NCBI RefSeq assembly: GCF_037042905.1
Contig: NC_087261.1
Span: 28,446,317 to 28,510,316, forward strand
Length of the DNA stretch: 64,000 bases
Direction of reading: 5' to 3'
Origin: Lytechinus pictus
Lineage: Eukaryota; Echinodermata; Echinoidea; Temnopleuroida; Toxopneustidae
Shown: positions 33,955-46,210 of the stretch, piece after piece
Position numbering within the stretch: position 1 is the stretch's first letter
Layout: each line of letters begins with the position of its first letter
Position numbers and translations under genes: made by a program
Notes under the pieces: generated by a model
Told to the model about the DNA's origin: nothing
The model's input: only the letters and a program-made list of their open reading frames with translations
Databases searched by the model: none

Positions 33955-34145
33955 TTTTTTTTGGGGGGGGGGGATGTAGAAGATCTCATGTGAACGGGTC
34001 ATATTTTAAACTTCCTAATGACAAACGTGTAGAGTCCAAAATTAATATCAATCAGTATCAGTCATATCTGACTTTTTTAAAACTATTAATATCGGTGTCT
34101 AAGCACCCTATAGGCTTGCCTACTGTGACGTCACCAGGGTCCCGT
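33955..34145 (+). repeat. Unnamed repeat shared with 22,871-23,035
   Basis: G-run, GATGTAGAAGATCTCATGTG, AACGGGTC, ACAAACGTGTAGAGTCCAAA, then CTGTGACGTC. Same order and spacing as the 22.9-kb copy. An open frame persists in both, without a recognisable family. Confidence 0.5.
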
Positions 34146-34581
34146 CTTTACATTTACGACTGATCCGATCAACTATGGAACGCCAACATCTTCAAAATGC
34201 TTTCTAGATATTATGTATACTTATACATGCATCGTTGTCTTGACAATTCAGTGTGTTTCCTCTTTGTTTACAAAGGACATTGTGCAAATTTCCTGTAGGA
34301 AAAAAATATGACAACGATGGCTTTCCATAGTTGAGGTTCGTCGGATCAATCATAACTCTTTGTAAGACAGGACCCATATATGATGTGGCTTCGGGACTTA
34401 TTCTTCTCAGTAAGGAAGGAAGATTGAAGAAACTGACTTGGTTTCCAAGCACTTATTTTACGTAATTCGTTTGCACATGCCTTTTGTCGCCAATTTGCAG
34501 GGCCTAACAACATTATGGCATTTTATTTCGAATGCGTGTCTACTTTGATTATTTGTCATTTAACTGGAATATTTTAGAACA

Positions 34582-34835
34582 TACACTCTAAATGCAAAAG
34601 AGCTAATCTGGTCCTCTTTTTGGAGTGGGATTAACATCTTTTGAGAGTGCATTAATTTAAGTTCCTTCTGGAGTGAACAGTGTATATCTTTAGACATTTT
34701 CGCTCCAAAGAGACTAAGGTAAATCCAATCTCAAAAATGTATTTATAAATCCCACTCCAAAGCGACTGGTGCCTCGTCTTCGTCTGAGAGCAGCTTGATT
34801 AGGGACCGGATTAGTTCTTTTGCATTTAGAGTGTA
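34582..34835. mobile_element. MITE, ACACTCTAAATGCAAAAGA ends
   Basis: TACACTCTAAATGCAAAAGA at 34,582 is mirrored by TCTTTTGCATTTAGAGTGTA at 34,816-34,835. Paired inner words are GCTAATC / GGATTAG and GGAGTGGGATT / AATCCCACTCC. Length 254 bp. Confidence 0.9.
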
Positions 34836-35339
34836 GTTGTGTTTATCACCACGACTGGAATATCAAATGAAATCTGACTTCTTCCTTAGAAAGTCTAGAT
34901 GGTTATCATCTTCACATCAATGCATTATTTCATTTTTTTGGTTTCCGTTCTCTTCCTTTCTCTTTTTTGTTTTAATTTCAAACAAACCATCCCGGCACGT
35001 CGCTCTTTCTCTTTCCCCTCCCTTTCATCTTGCTTTCCGGGTTTTCTATGCAGCTAATTGCACCAATTTTTAGATGAGTTCAGCTATGGATGGAAGGAGG
35101 GTGGGATGTGTTGGATGCAGGGTGAACGACATTTGATGTCAAACATGCAACTTCAAGGGAGGGGGGGGGGCTTAAAGCCATTTCTCCCACTTTTTTGTCC
35201 CTTGTTTCTTGTTGTAAGTGCAATAATCATTTACAGCTAACCTAATCTCAAATTATGTTTCTGTTATCACATAAGTTTTGTCTTTCATCCACGTCTCCAT
35301 CTTCGCTTCTTGTCGAATGAAATAAAAAAAATCTTCCAA

Positions 35340-35480
35340 AGAGCACAAGAAAATGAACCAATAAGACCTGGTCGCCACCCGCTGAGCTGGGAGGCGGTTT
35401 GAGATGTCAGTCCCCGCCGAGCGAGCCGGGCAAATAAAAAGGGCGCGTCGTGTATCCACCCTGGTCGCTCTCCAATGTCA
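35340..35480 (+). promoter_or_regulatory. Possible RNA polymerase II core promoter
   Basis: A CCAAT box (35,358-35,362) is followed by a locally GC-rich stretch, then CAAATAAAAAGGGCGCG (35,431-35,447) as a TATA-like element, then a pyrimidine-rich region about 30 bases on. It lies 0.8 kb upstream of the candidate first coding exon at 36,272. The base composition differs from the AT-rich surroundings. Elements of this kind also occur by chance. Confidence 0.25.
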
Positions 35481-36271
35481 GCTCTCCCAAGACGCGTCTT
35501 GGGTCGAACCAAGTTTAAAAGGAAGAAATTCCTCCTTCTAATCTCCTCCCTTCTCTTCTCCTTCTCCCATCTTCGTCTGGAATATTCCCTTTGGTAGCAT
35601 TGCAGTAGTACTAGCTCAGTCACCACAGGAAGATAGATGCTTGTCGAGTCTGTGCCGTTATGTACGCTAGTGCAGTACATCGTTACACGCCTTATTAGCT
35701 CGAGGCACTTCTTAATATCACTAAGGAGGCCACGTATACCCCAAGGCAAAGTACTTCTTCATTTCCTAAGAATGCTACATAGAACCTAGCGTAGAGGAGC
35801 CAACAATTTTAAAAGATAGAAATATCCTTATCAGGCAAAAGCATCATCACTACCGTCGAGACAACACTTTCTATCTGTTGATGCTATACGGTTGTAGGAC
35901 GGATTGGTACTTTGTGAGGAGCGCTTACGAGAAAAAATTGTCTTCAAGCGTTCTTTAAGGCAGCAAAAAGGTTATCTATCAGGGAGAAACTGGTATCTGA
36001 CAGCTTAAAGGAAATCTCGTCCTTGTAACTTCGGCTCTTTTTCTTCATTCTTTTCCCATCGCCATCCTCCTCATTTCTTGCACACAGCCATCATCGTCGA
36101 CGCCAACATCGTCACCCTTACCAAGAACGTCATCGTCACCAGCACCATCATCGCTATCTCCATGAATTCGAGGTGAGGTCCATTGCTACCAGGGGAACAG
36201 AAACGGTCTGGAAGGTCCTGAATCGGGAACAGATATTTTTATTATAACAGAAGAGAGAGTTCATTTCGACC

Positions 36272-36291
36272 ATGGAGCTGAGAAAAGCGTT
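36272..36291 (+). CDS. Candidate first coding exon (MELRKA...)
   Basis: ATG at 36,272 sits in a good start context (TTCGACCATGG). It is followed after 20 bases by a near-perfect donor, TT|GTAAGTAT at 36,292. That gives ATG GAG CTG AGA AAA GCG TT, ending in phase 2. No second exon could be recognised downstream, so the gene's identity is unknown. The pairing of start context and donor, and the promoter-like stretch upstream, are the only support. Confidence 0.25.
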
Positions 36292-36567
36292 GTAAGTATC
36301 TTTCTCTTCAAATCTTATTCAATATGGAAAACACATTTTGACGATTTCTTGGCAAACCTATATTTCACTTTCTGTTATCCATAATCGATTTATGTTTTCA
36401 TTGTTTGCCTCTTATCAGGTTGTTTGTCTTGGTTTCTATCTGTTAACATGTCCAAAAAAGATATGTGTATTGCAATTGAAATGTATATGTTTTGTATGTT
36501 GTAATTGGAAGAAGTCGATTAATTGCCTTTCTCAAACCTGCTACAGACAACTCTTACCGACCAATGG

Positions 36568-36792
36568 TACACTGTAAATGGCATGATTTGACATAAATCC
36601 AGATAGACGGCGGTTAAATACCAATCGAATACTGGATTTAGTTTGAATCCTAAACATTTAGTTTTAAATCTCGTGGCATTTGAATTTAAAGCCTTTGGGA
36701 TTTAAACTTGAATTGAACTAAATCCAGAATTCGATTGGTCCGTAACTACAGTCCATCTGGATTTATTTTAAATCCCTGCAATGTAGAGTGTA
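36568..36792. mobile_element. MITE, TACACTGTAAATGGCA / TGTAGAGTGTA ends
   Basis: Paired blocks are AAATCCAGATAGAC near 36,595 with GTCCATCTGGATTT near 36,750-36,765, and ACCAATCGAATACTGGATTT with AAATCCAGAATTCGATTGGT. Length about 225 bp, strongly palindromic. Confidence 0.8.
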
Positions 36793-37288
36793 TGTTTTTT
36801 AAAATAATGTAACATCTTAGAATAGGACTGGGTTCGCGGTGGGGGTTGAGAGGAATGTCATTTCTTTTTATCAGATAATGGTTATCATACTTTCGACCAT
36901 AAAAATAAATAATAAGGATAACCATTATCCAAAGTCAATGCTTGTTCATCGAAAGTTAATTCATTTCAATTTACCTCACTTCCAGTGATATTTCAATTTC
37001 GTCGTGTCTTACACGGGCACTCTAAGGTTTACTCACATCCATTCTATTTCAAATCAGACAATCGTCTTTTCGGCGCGATAAAACAAATATTAGTAAATTC
37101 GAGCCCGTCGTCTGGATTTCGCCTTCGTCAATTCTTGTTGCAAATTAAATTTCGTCGTATGGCGGGGTGTTATCACACTTTGGAGTTACAAGTGCAACGT
37201 TTTTCCCCTCTTTCATTGAAAATGCTTGAAAATTATTTGTTACCTTCATCTTTAGCCGGCAGAGTTTTTTTAATGAAGCACACGTGGG

Positions 37289-37496
37289 GGTGTTTCACAT
37301 TGAGTTAAATGTGACTTAGAGCCATGCTTAAATATCCAGTTGCGTGCTGAATAAAAGGCATCACCGCATTGGTCATATTATCCTTAGAGGACGCGCACTA
37401 ATGCATAATAACCAATGAGATTGCGCGTTACATGGTCATTTCCTCGTCAGCATTTAACTTGACTTTAAGTCACACTAAACTCTTTGTGAAACACTC
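37289..37496. mobile_element. MITE, GGTGTTTCACA ends
   Basis: GGTGTTTCACATTGAGTTAA at 37,289 is mirrored by TGTGAAACACTC at 37,485-37,496. Inner blocks TTAAATGTGACTTAGAG and GACTTTAAGTCACAC pair approximately. About 208 bp. Confidence 0.65.
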
Positions 37497-37566
37497 TCAG
37501 ATCGTTTAAGCCAGCGTATGACGACATAATTGACTCTGGTAAGTATGATGATAAGTAAGTGCGAGT

Positions 37567-37645
37567 ATTCACACTGATGCCAACATCGCTATAATGTCTC
37601 GGGACTAGCCCGAGGCTGTAGCGGTGTCCGATGCCAGTGTGAAGA
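37567..37645. repeat. Short imperfect palindrome
   Basis: TTCACACTGATGCCAACATC at 37,568 pairs with GATGCCAGTGTGAAG near 37,645, and CTCGGGACTAGCCCGAG forms the centre. Possibly a small MITE. Confidence 0.55.
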
Positions 37646-38099
37646 CGGTAGGCAGCTTATGTATCATCTCTAGTGTGAACTGGTCCACCGTGTATTAGCA
37701 CCGTTCAATAGTTGCTGATGCTGATGTATGCAGAGTTTGGTCTTTTATGAAACACCTGGTTGCAGGTATGAACTGTGTGGGCGCGACTCGGCAAGGGGCC
37801 CCAGCTGGGAATAATAGCGAGAATCGTACCCTACCACATCGCCCTTACAGGTCCTCAACAAGCCCCTCGACGGGGGCACTTGATCTCTCTAAATTTGTCG
37901 GGGAATTAGGGCCGACCGGGGGCCAGGGGCCAGGGCCGGGAAGAGGGTACATTAGGGTATTATAATAGCTTATCTGTCCATGGAATAATCGTACTATTGA
38001 CTCATAGTCTCATACAGGAACCGACACCATTAACTGTGCAGATGGCGTGGCCCATAATCAAGTGAGGCGTTGTGACCCAACAAAGGGGTTGAGGGTTTA

Positions 38100-38185
38100 T
38101 AAATCCTAGACATCTTGGTCATGATGCTGTTTCCTTCAGCGTAAAATTGATCCACATTGTGCTGCACCCGACCCAGGTGACGTAA
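38100..38185 (+). mobile_element. SINE fragment
   Basis: CCACATTGTGCTGCACCCGA and CCCAGGTGACGT match CCACGTTGTGTTACACTCAA and CCCAGGTGAGGT in the full SINE at 49,727. Head and tail are missing. Confidence 0.4.
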
Positions 38186-38990
38186 GAAAAAGTTGGAGGC
38201 CTAATAGTTGTCACATGTAACGAACTGGGCCCCAGAAGTCTATCTCGTATAATCTTCTGAATGTACGATGAAGTACCAAATGCTCTTTAATCATGTCAAC
38301 TCTCTACCTTGCATTTCAAGACAGAGAGTTCTTCGTTTTACGAGTTTCTTCTTTTATTTCTCTCGTTCATATGATGAGTATATACCGTGTTATGAACGTC
38401 TTTAATGTACGTATTTTAGTATGAATAAATATAGTCTGAATAGGTTAACACAAATCCCATGAATATTTTCATTTGAAATGATATCTCGCCCATAGGCTGC
38501 TTCTTCAGGGTAGGAAGCCACACCCTTGTAACATAAATACTTCGAATTTAAGAACACTCGAAACTATACAAGAATATCCATTGCTAGATCAATAGTCATG
38601 ACCCGGCCACGACCTACAAAATGAAATTTAATATTTTCATAATCATCAGATAAGACACACCAAGGAAACAGTTCATGAATCAAAAAGTCTGTGATTTTAC
38701 AAGCAAAATGTTATAAGCTGCTGCAAATCCTTGAATTTGATTGGCCGAGAGGAAGTAAGTCGGTGAAAAGATCTGACAAAACGTTTCACGAAACGCTCCC
38801 AGTAATACTTACAACAGAAGAAAATTCATGATGAGATAATAAGCCGACACGGCCATGAATCGCCAATTCACCCAGTGGGTATAGGGTGGGGCAGTTGGGT
38901 GCCTAGCCAATCAAAGATCATGCAGACTGTGGGTTCGAATCCAAGCCAGATAACTGAAGTCCTTACATTTGTTATAACATCAATAGAACC

Positions 38991-39090
38991 AGGGACCTAT
39001 CCACGGAGGATTAGTCTATTGTTACTGGGGGTGCTGAGCATTGTTACAGCACCCCCAGTAACAATAGTTAATCCTCCGTGGCCAGGTCCA
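38991..39090. mobile_element. Near-perfect 100-bp hairpin
   Basis: Two arms of about 45 bp (GGACCTATCCACGGAGGATT ... CTGGGGGTGCTG and the complement ending CCACGGAGG-type bases) are separated by about 10 bases (AGCATTGTTA). Mismatches are very few. It looks like a minimal fold-back element. Confidence 0.8.
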
Positions 39091-40636
39091 TGAATAGAAC
39101 TCCCTCTTCACATACGCATTTATCCTGGTCATACGCTCTTGAAATAAATACATACATTGTACATCCAAGTCTGTTCAACTTCGTTGAACTATTCATATAT
39201 TAAATCATTAAAAGCACGAGATTTACTACAATGGGTGCGGGGTAGTCGTCCATCCTATTGTAGGTTTATCATAACCAATTGAAAAAATATGACGTTTCCT
39301 TAGACTGTCTTGCCCCCTCCATAAACGATCTTTCGGGGCACTTTACATAACTTGCAAAATAAAAGAGTTTCCATTATAACAAATTATTATTTGCATTCTC
39401 ATTATTCACATCTTTTGTGCCGTATGTATTTTCTTGAACTTTGCTCGACTTTGTTCAAAACATTCTTTGGTTTTAAAAGATGTTCGTTCAATCAGAGGGA
39501 TCTTGCTTTTCATCTAATAAAAGATACAGGGTTTTGGGTTTTTTTAATCTAAAATGGGTGAAAAAATAATGTTCAAGAAGCAAATCATTCGTATAGGTCT
39601 TATTAGCTTTACAGATGCACTGACGTCATAACGCCGCCATCTTAGAGGTCAGTGCCATTGCCTTGCATGTATTGGTGTTCTGCAACTGACGCATCTCTGA
39701 CAACTACGTCGAAACGTATTCCTATATCCTCTGAGGGAGGGCGCTAATATGATCTATATACTGTATGTTCAAATATTTGATATCTTAGGAGTGTTTTGCA
39801 TCAGTATCTGTCACAATCCTTGTTTCGACTCCCGCAGAGTGAAACATTTATCTTATTTTCCACTCGCACGAATGACCAAAAGAATGTGATTTATTCCTCA
39901 AATTTTTCGTAAAAACCAAGCCATTTCCATTCGATAGGCCAGTTATCTCATTCATAAAATGGTGGAATGTAAGATGTGTCCTCGAAATGTGATGAATAAA
40001 AATAAATTTCGCCTCTTTTTCCTTTTAATTTGTTTCGTCTCTCCATTATTTCAAAACAACGTTTTGGCGAAGTACAATTTGCCAAAGGCGTAGGAACTAA
40101 AGTTGTTTCGCAAGGAAATTTAGCAATTTGTACCCCAAGCATGGGGCAAATATCTGGAGGGGGTCATATGACAATGATGCTTAGACTGCAAGGGTAGTGT
40201 ATGTTCATTAAGTATTCTTTGACCGGCTATAGTAAAAGTGCATTGGATTGTTTGCCATGCTACAAAACGAGTGTATTTTGAATAGATGATAATTTTATGG
40301 AGGTCATTCAAGAACTGAGCTACATTTTATCATGGGTACTTTACCAGACAGTTGCTTCTATCGCTCGCATGCATGTGTGTGTGGGGGAGAGGGATAAGGT
40401 ACCTAGGGTAATTATGTGGGTACCACTTAGAAACTCTTGGCAAATCTAGGTCTCTCTCTTGCAACTATATATAAATAATATATTTACACACACACACTTA
40501 CCACCTTAACACCCCGCCACACTCAACCTCACACACACACCTATACAGTATATATAAATGAGTTAGATAAATGCAAACAGCTTTTGGGCAACTCTCTTGT
40601 AAATAATAAACGGTGAAAGAAATGAAAATGAGAAAT
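39091..40636. other. No recognisable feature
   Basis: Moderately AT-rich sequence. A tRNA-like B box (GGGTTCGAATCC) just upstream, at about 38,931-38,942, has no convincing head. I see no exons or inverted ends here. Confidence 0.4.
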
Positions 40637-40644
40637 GTATATAC

Positions 40645-40725
<81 letters not shown>

Positions 40726-40741
40726 TATACATATACATATA
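40637..40741. repeat. (AT)n microsatellite flanked by AC and ATAC repeats
   Basis: About 60 bases of uninterrupted AT followed by ACACACAC and ATATAC units. Repetitive Tyr-Ile frames on both strands are artefacts. Confidence 0.97.
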
Positions 40742-41304
40742 CCTGTGAATAAAGAACAAACATACTTATTTTGCAGTGTGGTCAGTAAGATTAGTTAATG
40801 ACGTCACAAGCATTCCCACCCAGTACTTCGCCTAGTTAGTTTAACCGAACGCAGTGACGAAACGAATTCCTGAGACAAAGCTCCCCGCTGCGTCGCTCGG
40901 AAGTTCATTGCATTGTCGCAGTACTGAATACATTGCTCCCTGACCAAAAATAGCTTAATACCATGATGCGTACATATTGTATCTCGAAGTTTTATTCTGC
41001 TTTTCCCTCGATATAGCTGTGCTAATTATTTGGCGCCATTTTGAGCGACAGGGCGTGATCCATAACGCTGACTGTAAATTCCGCACTATATTACGAGCGA
41101 CCTATGAGCGAACCGGCCGGTACGTGAACAATTTACCGTGATTGTCAAAAATAATGACTTCATTATTTCGTTGAATGTATGTCCTTATATAGGAATCCTA
41201 TTAATAATGTTTGTCTGCTAGAAGAAGTTTTAAAAATGATGTGTGATCTTAGGTAGGAGCTATACCTACGCACATTTGGAATCAACAGGAAATGTTATAT
41301 ACTT

Positions 41305-41600
41305 GATCTTATTCTGAACTCGGTTTTAAGTCAAACTCTGGTCTAAATTTGAACTATGGATTGCCAATTTTGACAGGTACTTGTAATAGAACAATTCGTC
41401 AGCTCATTTGGCACTCTAATCATTCATAACTGACTTGGAATAATTACTGAATTGGTTATCTTCATCATCAAAACGTTCCTGGGTAAGAGCCATGTAAAGA
41501 TAGGAAACATAATAAGGCAAATGTTAATTTGGAAGGTTTGGCCTCCCATACTTTCAACACAGACCAAGCATGGCTTAAGTTAAACCGGACTTTAGACATG
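41305..41600. mobile_element. Diverged copy of the GGCCCGTATTCTGAAGTC MITE
   Basis: TTATTCTGAACTCGGTTTTA at 41,309, GTCAAACTCTGGTC, and the far end ATGGCTTAAGTTAAACCGGA correspond in order to the copies at 21,380 and 54,257. GCTCATTTGGC... and AATCATTCATAA in the middle also match. The outer tips have decayed. Confidence 0.65.
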
Positions 41601-42182
41601 TTAGAATACTGGTCAAAGTCACTACGCGGTAGCGCTCATCCATAAAGGGCACACGAGAGTAATTCATCTGCGCGCAAAGCATGTCGGACAGGCGTAAGTA
41701 AAGATCACATGACTTTATTGATTAAAATTATTCATTAAAAATAAATCAAATGTTTGTATATCAAAAGAAAAACGATAGAGATAATGCTATGTTCATACTC
41801 TTTCATAATTAAGGCGTTTGGGGAGGCTCGACTGCATTTTTGTATTTCATTTTAATTATTATTGCCCATAATGCAGTTCTGGTTTTTCTGGCAATGAACT
41901 GGCCGAAATTATGGTTAGTCTTATTTCAGGCCATTTAACTTTTGATTGAGCTGGGCAAGTACCTGATTAACATTTCAAGTCTTAATGCACTGTTAATTGT
42001 GACTAATGTCAGTGAATTAAAGCAAAATCTATCGAGGGATTGATTTTTAATGATTTTTAGATGAGCTATTATATAACACGTGAGTGAATGGGGGTCTGTA
42101 ATACTCATGTGTGCCCTAAAGTATCCGGACTTTAGACATGTTAGACTATTGGTCAAAGTCACTACGCGGTAGCGCTCATCCA
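41585..42182 (+). repeat. 58-bp direct repeats exactly 540 bp apart
   Basis: 41,585-41,642 and 42,125-42,182 share CCGGACTTTAGACATGTTAG, then GGTCAAAGTCACTACGCGGT and AGCGCTCATCCA, with about two mismatches. The first copy overlaps the decayed end of the MITE at 41,305-41,600. The enclosed 480 bp has no recognisable coding content. Confidence 0.75.
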
Positions 42183-42290
42183 CAGAGTATCATGTGACTA
42201 ATCACGTGGTAACTCATGACGCACTTCTAATTCATCAAACGGCTTCCCTTGTTCAACTATAAAAGCATGTTTATAAGCGGATCTACATCT

Positions 42291-42652
42291 TAGGGTGGTG
42301 ATACACATAAGCCGAAAGGGGACCGAAGCCGGCGTCGAAAGAGGCTCGACTTGTTTGTATCACCTACTTTTCCTTGATTGCCGGACTGACGCCACCTCGG
42401 ACCGAGTCCAAATTTGGCTGTGGTTTTGAAGGCGCCTTCACGCCGGCTTCAGTCCTGTGTATCATCCCCCAAGTGGACTCAGGCCGGCTTGACCACTGAA
42501 ATAGAAATAGCGAACATATAGAATAAAACGTCAGGCGACTCGTGTCACCTGACGTGATGGTGTATCAGTGGAATAGTGATCTCGAGGCGGCTTCAAAGCC
42601 GGCGTCCGAGGCGTCTTCAAACCCGGCGACGCGTGTGTGTCACTGCCCCAAC
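42291..42652. mobile_element. MITE, GGTGATACACA ends, GC-rich interior
   Basis: TTAGGGTGGTGATACACATA at 42,290 pairs with GTGTGTGTCACTGCCCCAA at 42,633-42,651. Inside, GCCGGCGTC, GGCTTCA and GGCGCCTTCA words occur in both orientations. About 360 bp. Confidence 0.6.
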
Positions 42653-43914
42653 TTGACTTTCCGTAATCATGTTACTCGATAACACTGTTGAATTGGCTGC
42701 GTTAATTTAAGAAAAGATTCGTGCGAATTCTATGAACGAAAAAATAAAGGTTAAGAGAAAACCCCAGTTACCTGTGAAGTCCACGCGTTCAAAACTAAAA
42801 ACATTTCTTGGAAAAAGGGATTACGAAGTTATGATGTGACATATTTGCTTTCTCAAGAAATATTAGAAAGAAGTGATATGATTGACATGCAAAGGGCTTT
42901 TGAAATCAAAACCTGCTCCACTAGCATGTTTCGATCTGTCTAGGGAGAACATGTGAATTTACAAGGTCGTTTTCACCACGGCGAGTGAAGTTTTCTATAT
43001 TAGGGACATACATTCATTTCTAATAACATTCCTGGCAACTTGGTGCGTGAAGTCCAATTTTTTTTACCGTGACATTTACGGTTTATCGTAAAATTGGCTT
43101 TTACGGTTTTTTCACCGTTAACTTGGGTCTTTTGTTCCTATTTTATGCTATTTTCACCATAAATTTAGGCCAGTTTTACAATATTTTTTTCGTGAAAATA
43201 CAACAATTTTTAGAGTGTACTTGCACAAATAATGATGTATTTTCTATATTCTGTTTTACCGAATCAAAAATAAGGCTTTATGTTAAAATATTATATATTA
43301 TAATTTATGTTTATATGACAAAGAACGTGAGAAAATTTGATCATATTTTTCAGAGATATTAACTATGATGAACAATATGACGAAATTCATGTTTGGCCTA
43401 GCCTTTAGACAAGGCTAGGATGCGTATTTCTGATAGGATGCGTATTTCAGAAACTGAGCCACAAATAAGAAAATACTAACCTCTCAAACCCGGGTGAACG
43501 AGCCATCCATCGACCGTGTGTCGACTAGACTCGTTTCAGCCACTACTTCACGAGGAATATAGGCAAGTCACAAGGCCTTGTCAAAAGGCTATGTTCGGCC
43601 ATGTTTTCTAACTTTTATTCAGTCCCTCACTGACTTGTTGAAACCCAACACCAAATTATTTAAATTTTCACGCTGTTTGTTAATTTTCGTGTACGCCTAC
43701 ACCTCAACACCCCAGAGTGAACCCCGACTTTTTTTGTCACATTTTGACTTTGAAAGTGTTTAGGTCATTCGAACCTCCCAGCTTGGATGATGGTAAGTCA
43801 TCATGAGTGCATCCGTGGATGACGTCACAGGGGGAGAAGGTGTGTCGGCCCCCTCTGATTTTCAAGAACTAAAAAAAAGGAAGGGGGAAGGAGGGGGGAG
43901 AAGAATCCTGGTGG
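42653..43914. other. No recognisable feature
   Basis: AT-rich sequence including a TTTACGGTTT/ACCGTTAA-rich patch at about 43,060-43,200. No convincing exons or element ends. Confidence 0.4.
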
Positions 43915-44195
43915 ATATAACGCAGTGTCACACAGTGTCACACATTGTGTTCACATAGTATAGACTATGTAAAAATATTATTCAAACTGTTAAATTGCTC
44001 AAATTCAACAGTGTGAAGATATTTCACACTGTGGACACCTCGACAGTGTGACTGTTCACAGTTTGTTCACATATTTGACTATGTGAATATGTGATTCACG
44101 CTAAAAATGCTCAAATTCAACACTGTGAAGGTGATTTCAGCTTGTGTTCCACACTGTGAACATACTGTGGGACACTGTGATATTTTCTGAAGCGA
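43915..44195. mobile_element. CACAGTGTG inverted-repeat element (diverged)
   Basis: CAGTGTCACACAGTGTCACAC at about 43,923 opens and CACTGTGATATTTTC closes the block. Internal TCAAATTCAACAGTGTGAAG and GACAGTGTGACTGTTCACAG match the complete copies at 58,519 and 58,986. Confidence 0.65.
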
Positions 44196-44508
44196 AGTAA
44201 GAGCACACAGAAGAGAGAATGAAACAAGGAACGTGTATGGAACGCTACGTGTGTGTATTGTAAAATGCCTTGTGTGTTATAGCGTGTAATCATACATCGA
44301 AATACTGAGTGGGGGTCTAGAAAGTTGAAGAAGAGAAAATGACCTGCAAAATGGACACAAGGTTATAGAAATATATATATTATATATATACCATATGTAT
44401 TTATATATATATAAATCATATATTATGCAAAACCATTTAATAATTTCTTTATGCGCATCATTTTCAAAGGTCTTCCCATGACGTATAAAATTATCAGTGG
44501 CCTACAAA

Positions 44509-44690
44509 ACAACATTGAAAAGGTTGGAGGAGTGACAACCTTTTCTAAATGTTGCATTTATCAGTTGAAATGGGTTCGATCCAAACACTTAAAATGAAAA
44601 TGTTCGATTCAGCTTTTATGTGACATTTGGAAAAGGTCACTCCTCCAACATGTCCAACCTTTCAAATGTTGATTTAGAATTTTCATTTTT
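44509..44690. mobile_element. Fold-back element (AAAAGGTTGGAGGAGTGAC arms)
   Basis: AACATTGAAAAGGTTGGAGG and AGTGACAACCTTTTC near 44,509-44,550 pair with GAAAAGGTCACTCCTCCAAC and CAACCTTTCAAATGTT near 44,629-44,672. About 180 bp. Confidence 0.7.
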
Positions 44691-45985
44691 TTTTTAAGTG
44701 TAGCTCCTACAGAGTGTATAGCTCCTCCTCTCACTGACCTCATCTCCCTTCGCTCTTCTAGATCACTCAGATCACTTCCGGTTCTTCAACAAATTTGCAG
44801 CCAACGCTATAGGACAACGACTAATACCAGTTATGGTGATTGAGGCTACAGTTTTTGGTCCAATTAAATGGAATAAATTATTAATATACATCCATAAAAT
44901 CCATAAAATAAATTCATAAGTAGGACTAAGTCTTTAAAGTCCGCTTAAATGTTTATAGGCCTATAGACGAAAATAAGGTGGATAATTTTTTATTTTTTAT
45001 TTTTTTTCTTAATAGTCGAGATAGTGCACTTGATTTTCTTTTTTTGCAAACAAACTGCAATTTGTCTTACCGTGAGCTTGCCGAAGGCGATGATGTTTCG
45101 CGACGGGATTCATTTTACCAGTGAACCTCTGGCACGCAAGGGGAATTCCTAACGAGACTCGTGAGGATAGCCTCCCCATGAACTCCCCGGGGACGAGCCG
45201 AGAGACACTGGGCAGCGCCCTACCATGCCTACTGGATGGTAGACACTCGGGAGCACATGGTCTGAGATGTCAAAGCTAGTTTCCTCACAGACATGACTAG
45301 GGTTCACACGTTCACGTTCATGAAGCCACGTTCATATGCGACGATTTTTTTGTTGTTAACATTGGAATAAGATGGAAAAAAAATGTATTTAATAATATCA
45401 GCATTCATTATCCATATTAACATGTTCATAAGTATTTTTTCTTTCTTTTGAGGAGGTTTTCTTTCTAAAAAAGGGTTCTCCTTGATATTTAAAAAAGAAA
45501 TATAAAAATATAAAAAAGAAAATATTCTGCCAAGCATAAAGAGGAAATACAATAGGCCCTGATAACGATAATAATAATAATAAAATCAAATCACTCCCCG
45601 GGTATAGGGGAGGGGAGGTCCCCTATATATATAGATTGGAAGGAAATGAAATAAAATTGAAAATATGATAAATGAATGAATTACACCGTCATGGTATGTG
45701 AAGGGGCGAAGGGCGTTCCCGCCATTGGAATTCAAAATCGTTAATTGCATTATTCATGTTAGTGAAAAATCTAACACCTTTCCTTTTTATTATTATTTTG
45801 AAAGTGGACACAGCCTAAACATACATTAACCCCCGAGTATGAACGGTCCCTAAGGCCACAACCTATACCACATTCGCCCATTCATGTTGATATTTCACAG
45901 CATGTTGTTAATAGGAAAGGGATGCAGAAGACTTATAATACGTTGTTTAAGACGTCCTTCTCCTTCACAAATAAGGGGGGGGGAG
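44691..45985. other. No recognisable feature
   Basis: It contains a locally GC-rich stretch at about 45,070-45,300 that stands out from its AT-rich flanks, but it shows no open frame, splice pattern or repeat partner in this window. Confidence 0.4.
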
Positions 45986-46210
45986 GGGCAGTAAAAACGC
46001 TGTTTAAATTTTATTCAATGCTGTTTACTATATGAACCTTACAGTAGTTTGTAAACTTTTTAAAAAACAATTGTTAAATCATAGAAAATTGAATATCAAA
46101 AATTAAACTTTGTTGTTTAAGATTTCAAACACTGGTTTGAATCGTTTAAACAACTAATGTATAATGAAAAGCGATGTATAAAAAGTTTAAACATAGTTTT
46201 TACTGTGGGG
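45986..46210. mobile_element. MITE, CAGTAAAAACGCTGTTTAAA ends
   Basis: GGGGCAGTAAAAACGCTGTTT at 45,986 pairs with AAACATAGTTTTTACTGTGGGG at 46,190-46,210. Sequence just upstream (CCTTCTCCTTCACA) resembles the short copy at 53,143-53,252. It abuts the next MITE directly. Confidence 0.65.

Noticed and set aside
35285-35749. 154-residue minus-strand frame
   Set aside because: No family resemblance, low-complexity Arg/Glu stretch and no splice or start support. More likely chance in a GC-shifted region.
40498-40798. Tyr-Ile repeat proteins on both strands
   Set aside because: They are translations of the AT microsatellite.
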